Assembly: GCA_009760855.2 (NCBI GenBank)
Contig: WPIO01000345.1
Span: 1-64,000 of the forward strand
Length of the DNA stretch: 64,000 nt
Direction: 5' to 3'
Source: Cristatella mucedo
Lineage: Eukaryota > Bryozoa > Phylactolaemata > Cristatellidae
A program made the translations under genes and the position numbers. Within the stretch, counting starts at the first letter, position 1. Every line of letters begins with the position of its first letter. A model generated the notes under the pieces. The model did not search any database. It saw only the letters and a list, made by a program, of their open reading frames with translations, and was not told the DNA's origin. Positions 57,610-64,000 of this stretch are shown here, piece by piece.

Positions 57610-60190
57610 CGAGTTAGCAGCAGATCGCAGATTCTCTGCACACTTTAAATCGTCTCGTCGGAGCGTGCGGCAGCTGGCACCAGAGTGCTGCACCTGGTTT
57701 AAGCCATTCGAACTTAAATAACTCATTTCGGACGAGTTCGCCGCAGATAGCGGAAAATTTTCACACTTCAAGTCAGCTCGTCCAAGCTTGCTGTAGCTGG
57801 CAGCCGAGTACAGCATCTTGTTTTATGCCACTCACACTTCAATAATTCATTTCGCTCGAGTTCGCAGCAGATCGCGGAATATCTAGACACTTTAAGTCAT
57901 CTTCTCCCATCGTGCAGTAGCTGGGACCAGAGTGATTTATTTGTTTTACGCCATTCGCACTTGATTAACTCCTTTCGCACGAGTTCGCAGCAGATCGCAG
58001 ATTATCTACACACTTTTAATCTGCTCGTGGCAGCGAGCAGTCTCTGGCAGCACAGTGCTGCACCTAGCACTAAGCCATTCACCCTTGAATAACTCATTTC
58101 GTACGAGTTCGCAGCAGTTTGCGGAATATGTAGACACTTTTAATCTGCTCGTCGGAGCATGTGGTACCTAGCAGCAGAGTGATGCAATTTGGTATAAGCC
58201 ATTCGCACTTGAATACGTCATTTCACACGAGTTCGCAGCAGATCACAGAATATCTACAGACTTTCAATCTGCTTTTCGAAGCGTGTGGTATCTGGCAGCT
58301 GAGTGGTTTAATTTAGTTTAAGCCATTCGAACTTGAATAAGTCATTTCGCACGAATTCGCAGCAAATCGCGGAATATTTTCACACTTCAAATCAGTTCGT
58401 CGTAGTGGGAGGTCGTTGGGTGCAGAGTGCTGCATCTTGCTTTAAGCAACTTGCACTTCAATAATTCGTTCCGCACGAGTTTGCAGCAGATTGCGGAACA
58501 TTTACACACTTTTAATCAGCTCATCGGAGCATGCGGCAACTTGCAGAAGAGTGATGCAATTTTTTTTAAACCATTCGAACTTGAATGACTTATTTCGCTC
58601 GAGTTCGCAGCAGATCGCGGAATATCTACACACTTTAAATCTGCTTATTGGAGCGTGCGGCAGCTGGCAGCTGAGTGTAACACCTTGTTTTAAGCCATTG
58701 GTTCTTGAATACCTCATTTCGCAAGACTTCGCAGCAGATCGCGGATTATCTACATACTTTAAATCTCCCTGACACACCGTGCTGTATCTCGCAGCACAGA
58801 GCTGCACCTTCTTTTAGGCTAATCGCAATTGAAAAACTCATTTCGTTCGAGTTCGCAGCAGTTCGCGGAATATATAGACACTTTTAATCCGCTCGTCGGA
58901 ACGTGTGAAAGCTGGCAGAAGAGTGATGCAATTTGTTTTAAGCCATTACCACTTGAATAAACCTATTCGCACGACTTTGCAGCAGATCGTGGAATATCTA
59001 CAGACTTTGAATCAGCTTGACGGAATGTGTAGTAGCTCGCAGCTGAGAGCTGCACCTTGTTTTTAAGCCATTTGAACTTAAGTTGATCATTTCGCACGAG
59101 TTCGCTGCAGATCGCAGGAAATTTTCACACTTCAAATCTGCTCGTCGTACCGTGCGGTAGCTGGCAGCGGAGTGCTGCACCTTGTTAAAAGCCATTCGCA
59201 CTTAACTAATTCATTTCGTACGAGCTATCAGCTGATCGCGGAAAATCTAGAAACTTCAAATCTGCTCGACGCAGCGTGCGGTAGCTGGCAGCAGAGTGCT
59301 GCACCTTGTTTGAAGCCATTCGCCCTGGAATGACTCATTTTGCACGAGTTCGCAGCAGATCGCTGAATACCTAGAAACTTCAAATCTGCTCGTCGCAGCG
59401 TGCAATAGCTGGCAGCAGAGTGGTGCAATTTGGTTTAGGCCAATCGCTTTTGAATAACCTATTTCGAACGAGTTCTCAGCAGATCACGGATTCTCTACAC
59501 ACTTTAAATCTGCTTCTCGGAGCGTGCAGCAGCTAGATGCAGAGTGCTGCACCTAGTTTTGAGCAATTCGAACTTAAATAACTCATTTAGGACGAGTTCG
59601 CCGCTGATAGCGGAATATTTTCACAGTTCAAATCATCTCGTCGCAGTTTGCTGCAGCTGGCTGCAGAGTGCTGCACCCTTCTTTAAGCCACTTGCACTTT
59701 AATTATTCATTCCGCACGAGTTCCTAGCGGATTGCAGGATATCTACACACTTTTAATTTGCTCGTCGGAGCGTGCATAGCTGGCAGCAGAGTGATGCAAT
59801 TTGTTTTAAGCCATTCGCACTTGAATAACTCCTTACGCACGAGTTCGCAGCAGATCGCAGATTATCTACACACTTTAAATCTCCTTGACACACCGTGCCG
59901 TAGCTCGCAGCAGAGTGCTGCACCTTATTTTAGGCTATTCGCAATTGAGTAACTCATTTTGTACGAGTTCGCAGCATTTCTCGGAATATGTAGACACTTT
60001 TTATCTGCTCGTCGGAGCGTGTGAGAGCTGGCAGAAGAGTGATGCAATTTGTGTTAAGCCATTAGCACTTGAATAACTCTTTTCGCACGACTTCCCAGCA
60101 GATCGTGGACCTTCTACAGACTTTCAATCAGCTTGTCGGAACGTGCAGTAGCTGGCAGCTGAGTGCTGCACCTTGTTTTAGTTCATTCGC
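57610..60190 (+). repeat. Partial superunit at the right flank
   Basis: It is collinear with U0 (19,800-22,370) and the second half of U1, including one 9-monomer block (58,763-59,878). The marker site near 60,190 has no A-run, the ancestral-looking form. A stretch near 58,150-58,310 differs: it has GTATAAGCCATTCGC and GCTTTTCGAAGCG monomers not seen in U0-U3. Confidence 0.85.
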
Positions 60191-61403
60191 ACCTTAATAG
60201 ATCATTTCGCACGAGTTCGCTGCAGATCGCGGAATGTTTTTACACTTCAAATCTGCTCGTCGTACCGTGCGGTAGCTGGCAGCAGAGTACTGCACCTTGT
60301 AAAAAGCCATTCGCACTTGACTAACTCATTTCGTACGAGCTAGCAGCTGATCGTGGAATATCTAGAAACTTCAAATCTGCTCGTCGCAGCGTAAAATAGC
60401 TGGCAGCAGAGTGATGCAATTTGGTTTAAGCCAATCGCACTCGAATAACTTATTTCGAACCAGTTCCCAGCAGATCGCAGATTCTCTACACACTTTAAAT
60501 CTGCTCGTAGGAGCGTGCGGCAGCTGGCAGCAGAGTGCTGCACCTTGTTTTAAGCCATTCGAACTTAAATAACTCATTTTGGACGAGTTCGCCGCAGATA
60601 GCGGAATATTTTCACAGTTCAAATCAGCTTGTCCCAGGTTGCAGTAGCTTGCAGCCGAGTGCTGCACCTTGCTTAGTGCCACTCGCACTTCAATAATTCA
60701 TTTCGCACGAGGGCACAGCGGATTGCTGAATATCTACACACTTTTAGTTCGCTCATCGGAGCGTGCATTGCTGGCAGCAGAGTGATGCAATTTGTTGTAA
60801 GCCATTCACAATTTATTATATTATTTCGCACGAGTTCGCAGCAGATCGCAGATTATCTACACACTTTTAATCTGCTCGTCGCAGCGAGCAATCTCTGGCA
60901 GCACAGTGCTGCTCCTAGCGTTAAGCCATTCACCCTTGAATATCTAATTTCGCTCGAGTTCGCAGCAGTTCGCGGAATATGTAGACACTTTTAATCTGCT
61001 CGTCGGAGAGTGTGAAAGCTGGCAGAATAGTGATGCAATTTTTTTTAAGCCATTACCACTTGAATAACCCTTTTCGCACGAGCTCGCAGCAGTTCGAGGA
61101 ATATCTAGAAACTTTAAATCTGCTCGTAGCAGCGTGCAGAAGGTGGCAGCAGAGTGATGCAATTTATTTTAAGCCATTCTCACTTGAATAACTCACTTTG
61201 CACGAGTTCGCAGCAGATCGCGGAATATCCACACAATTCAAATCTGCTAGTCAGGGCGTGTAGTAGCTGCCAGCAGAGTGCTGCACCTTGCTTTAAGCAA
61301 TTCGCACTTGAGTAAATCATTTTGCACGAGTTCGCAGCAGATCGCGGAATATTTACTCACTTTAAATCAGCTAGTCGGAGCGTGCTGTAGGTCGCAGCAG
61401 GGT
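60191..61403 (+). repeat. Diverged single monomers, about 10
   Basis: These are 124-bp-type monomers with many private substitutions and no HOR period that I can see. The last one (61,330-61,403) still has GCAGCAGATCGCGG but then runs into TGGTACGCCTTGC and GGCCAATCACACC, typical of the dimeric family that follows. Confidence 0.8.
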
Positions 61404-64000
61404 GGTACGCCTTGCTTTAGGCCAATCACACCTGATTACCTCATTTCGCATGAGTTCGCAGCAAACTCGGTATATCGAGACAGCTCGCACCAACTTGTCA
61501 GAGCTTGCCGTAGAGAGCAGCATAGTCCAGCATCTTGCTTTAGGTGTATCACGACTGTGTATGACAACTCGCATAAGTTCGCGGCAGACATCAAAATATT
61601 GAGACACCTCGAATTTGCTTGTGGGAGCGTGCCGTAGCTCCGAACAAAGTGCTGCCCCTTGCTTTAAGCCAATCAAACCTGATTTATTCATTTCAACTGA
61701 GTTCGAAGCAGAACTCGGTATATCGAGACAGCTCGTGTAAGCTTTTTGTAGCCATAGCGAGCAGCAGAGTGCTGCATCTTGCTTTAGGTGTATCACAACA
61801 GATTATGTACACTGGCATCAGTTTGCAGCATATCTCAAAGTATTGAAACACCTCAAATCTGCTTTTCAGAGCGTGCCGTAGCTCCCAACAGACTGCTGTG
61901 CCTTGCTTTAGTCTAATCGCATCTGAATAATTCAATTGACATGAGCAGGCACCAGAACTCGATATATCAAGACTGCTCATGTACGCTTGTCGGAGTTTGT
62001 GGTAGCGCCCAGCAGAGTGCTGCGTCTGTGCTTTAGGTGTATCGCGACTGATTATGACAACTCGCATCAGTTCGCCATAGATCTCGGAATATCGAGACGC
62101 CTCGAATCTGCTCGTCGGAACGTGCCGTAGCTTGCAGCAGAGTGCTGCACCTTGTTTTAGGCCAATCGCACCAGAATAACCCATTTCGCATAAGTTCGCA
62201 GAAGAACTCGGTATATCGAGACACCTCGCATCAGCTCGTATGAGCTTGCTATAGCGACCAGCAGAGTGCTGCATCTTGCTTTACGTGTATCGCGACTGAT
62301 TATGTAAACTCGCATCAGTTCGCAGCATATCTCGGAATATCGAGAAACCACGACTCTGGTCGTCGGACCGTGGCGCATCTCCCAGGAGGGTGCTTCGACT
62401 TGCTTTAGGCCAATTGCACCTGACTAATGTATTTCCCATGAGTTCGCTGCAACACTCGGTATATCGAGACGGCTCGCGTCAGCTCGTCGGAGCTTGCTGT
62501 AGCGGGCAGCAGAGTGCTACGTTTTGCCTTAGGTGTATTGCGACTGATTATGTCAACTAGCATCAGTTTGCAGCATATCTCAAAATATTGAATCACCTCG
62601 AATCCGCTTGTCAGAGCGTGCTGTAGCTCCTAACAGAGTGCTGAGCCTTGCTTTATGCCAATCATACCTGAATAATTTATTTGACGTGACCACGCAGCAG
62701 AACTCGATATGCCGAGAGTCCTCGTGTAAGCTTGTCGGAGCTTGCGGTCGCGCCCAGCAGAGTGCTGCGTCTTGCTTCACGTGTTTCGCCACTGATTACG
62801 TCAACTCGCATCAGTTTGCAGCATATCTCGGGATATCGAGACACCTCAAATCTGCTTGTCTGAGCGTCCCGTAGCTCGCAGCAGAGTGCTTCAACTTCCT
62901 TTAGGCCAATCCCACGTGACTAACTCATTTCGCATGAGTTCGCAGCACAACTCGGTACATCGAGACAGCTCGCATCTTATTGCCGGAGCTTCCCGTATAG
63001 CCCAGCAATGCAGGGTCTGGCTTTAGGTGCATCGCGACAAATTATGTCAGCTCGCATCAGTTCGCAGCGGATATCGGAATATCGAGACACGGCGAATCGA
63101 CTTGTTGGAGTGTGCCCTATCTCCCAGCAGAGTGCTGGGCCTTGCTTTAGGCCAATCGCACCCGATTAACTCATTTCGTATGAGTTGGTAGCGAAACTCG
63201 ATATATCGAGGCACGTCTCATGAGCTCGTCGGAGCTTTCCCAAGCGGGCTGCAGTGCTGGAACTTGCTTTAGGTGTATCGCGACTGATTATGACAACTCG
63301 CATTAGTTTGCAGTAGATGTCGGAATATCGAGGCACCTCAAATCTGCTCGTCGGTGCGTTCCGTAGGTCGAAGCAGAGTGCAGCGCCTTGCTTTAGGCCA
63401 ATTGTACCTGATTACGTCGTTTGGCATGAGTTCCCAGCAGCACTCGGTATATCGAGACAGCTCGTGTCAGCTCGTCAGAGCTTGCGGTAGAGAGCATGAA
63501 AGTGCTCCATCTTGCTTTAGGTGTATTGGGACTGGTTATGCACACTCGTATCAGTTTGCAGCATATCTCGGAAATTCGAGAAACCATGAATCGGCTCGTC
63601 GGAGCGTGCCGTAGCTCGGTGCAGATAGCTCTGACTTTCTTTAGGCCAATCGCACCTGACTAACTTATTTCGCATGAGTTCGCAGCAAAACGCAGTGTGT
63701 CACGACAGCTCGCGTCAGCTTGTCGGAGTTTGCCGTAGCGTGCAGAAGAGTGCTGCATCTTGCTTTAGGAGTATCACGACTGATTATGTACACTGGTATC
63801 AGTTAGCAGCATATCTCCTAATATTGAGAAACCACGAATCTGGTCGTCGGATCTTGCCGTAGCACACAGCAGAGTGCTGAGCCTTTTTTAAGCCTATCGT
63901 AAGTGATTATGTCAATTCACATCAGTTCGCGGCAGATCTCGGATTATCGAGACACCTTGAATCTGCTCGTCGGAGCGTGCAGTAGGTCGTAGCAAAGTGC
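61404..64000 (+). repeat. Diverged dimeric satellite, period about 247 bp
   Basis: Two monomer types alternate. Type A has ACTCGGTATATCGAGACAGC, a CGTAGCG core end and a TTAGGTGTATCGCGACTG tail. Type B has ATCTCGGAATATCGAGACAC, CTCGAATCTGCTCGTCGG and a TTAGGCCAATCGCACC tail. The type A GGTATATCGAG-like motif falls at 61,469, 61,717, 61,961, 62,210, 62,458, 62,706, 62,954, 63,200 and 63,446, spacings of 244-249 bp. The core CTCGTCGGAGCG and the GCAGCAGAGTGCTGC dyad are shared with the 124-bp family. Units differ from each other far more than in the 12-mer HOR, as expected of old, no longer homogenised sequence. Confidence 0.88.
63197..63210. repeat. Perfect 14-bp palindrome CTCGATATATCGAG
   Basis: This is the type A motif of the dimeric family in perfectly self-complementary form. 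Most other type A copies read CTCGGTATATCGAG, with one mismatched pair, and type B copies read CTCGGAATATCGAG. The near-palindrome sits where the 124-bp family has ATCGCGGAATATCTAC. Confidence 0.85.

Larger units (their letters stand above)
1..64000 (+). repeat. Uninterrupted tandem satellite array, ~124-bp monomer
   Basis: Every stretch read contains recognisable monomers of about 124 bp, starting with a CATTTCGCACGAG-like block, with a central CTGCTCGTCGGAGCG block, a GCAGCAGAGTGCTGC block and an AAGCCATTCGCACTTG tail. All lie in the same orientation. The hand-built consensus has about 50% GC and ten CpG dinucleotides. Monomers are grouped into several kinds of higher-order unit along the window. 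I saw no transposon end, poly-A-tailed insertion, gene or unique sequence. Translated open frames repeat exactly at the HOR period and carry no recognisable domain, so they are by-products of the repeat. The most likely role is structural, as centromeric or pericentromeric heterochromatin; that is inference. Confidence 0.97.

Noticed and set aside
61693-62274. Longest open frame (193 codons, minus strand) in the dimeric region
   Set aside because: It is only a longer run of the same repeat-derived translation. The translated text repeats internally with the dimer and has no recognisable motif.
1-64000. Many open reading frames of 60-190 codons on both strands, rich in Ser, Ala, Cys and Leu
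   Set aside because: They recur exactly at the HOR period, overlap each other on both strands and contain no domain I recognise. They follow from a monomer with few stops whose 124-bp length shifts the frame at each unit. No start context or splice structure supports any of them.

Overview
The whole 64 kb window is head-to-tail satellite DNA. I found no gene, RNA gene, transposon, CRISPR array or unique-sequence island. The basic unit is a monomer of about 124 bp. It reads roughly as a start block (TCATTTCGCACGAG), a 5' block (TTCGCAGCAGATCGCGGAA), a variable AT-richer stretch, a core (CTGCTCGTCGGAGCGTGCGG) followed by GCAGCAGAGTGCTGC, and a tail (AAGCCATTCGCACTTG). All monomers I examined face the same way. 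Long uninterrupted satellite with multi-monomer higher-order repeats (HORs) points to a eukaryotic centromeric, pericentromeric or heterochromatic block. I cannot name the species. It is not the 171-bp primate alpha family. Short open frames occur only because some monomer frames lack stops: 124 bp is not a multiple of three, and the same peptides recur at the HOR period.

Layout. (1) 1-16,433: a young 12-monomer HOR of 1,486 bp (eleven 124-bp monomers and one of 122 bp), with eleven full copies plus part of another at the left edge. By eye the copies are almost identical and differ mainly by 1-2 nt homopolymer indels. (2) 16,434-17,181: the decaying edge of that array. (3) 17,182-22,370: diverged monomers, ending in a partial copy of the next unit. 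(4) 22,371-41,743: three tandem superunits of about 4.84, 6.59 and 7.94 kb (about 39, 53 and 64 monomers). They differ by insertions, deletions and internal amplification of whole monomers, including a 9-monomer block present in 1-3 copies. (5) 41,744-56,734: units of about 14-16 monomers, alternating from 48,052 onward with a 10-monomer variant of the left-hand HOR. (6) 56,735-61,403: diverged monomers collinear with 19.3-22.4 kb. (7) 61,404-64,000: a much more diverged family with a two-monomer (about 247 bp) period.

Read right to left, the window goes from an old dimeric repeat, through rearranged intermediate units, to a homogenised 12-mer. That is the pattern expected when unequal exchange and gene conversion repeatedly amplify new HORs at the centre of an array and leave older material at its flank. 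Several recombination junctions can be placed to within about 5-20 bp. All comparisons were made by eye from the sequence; no alignment or identity percentage was computed.
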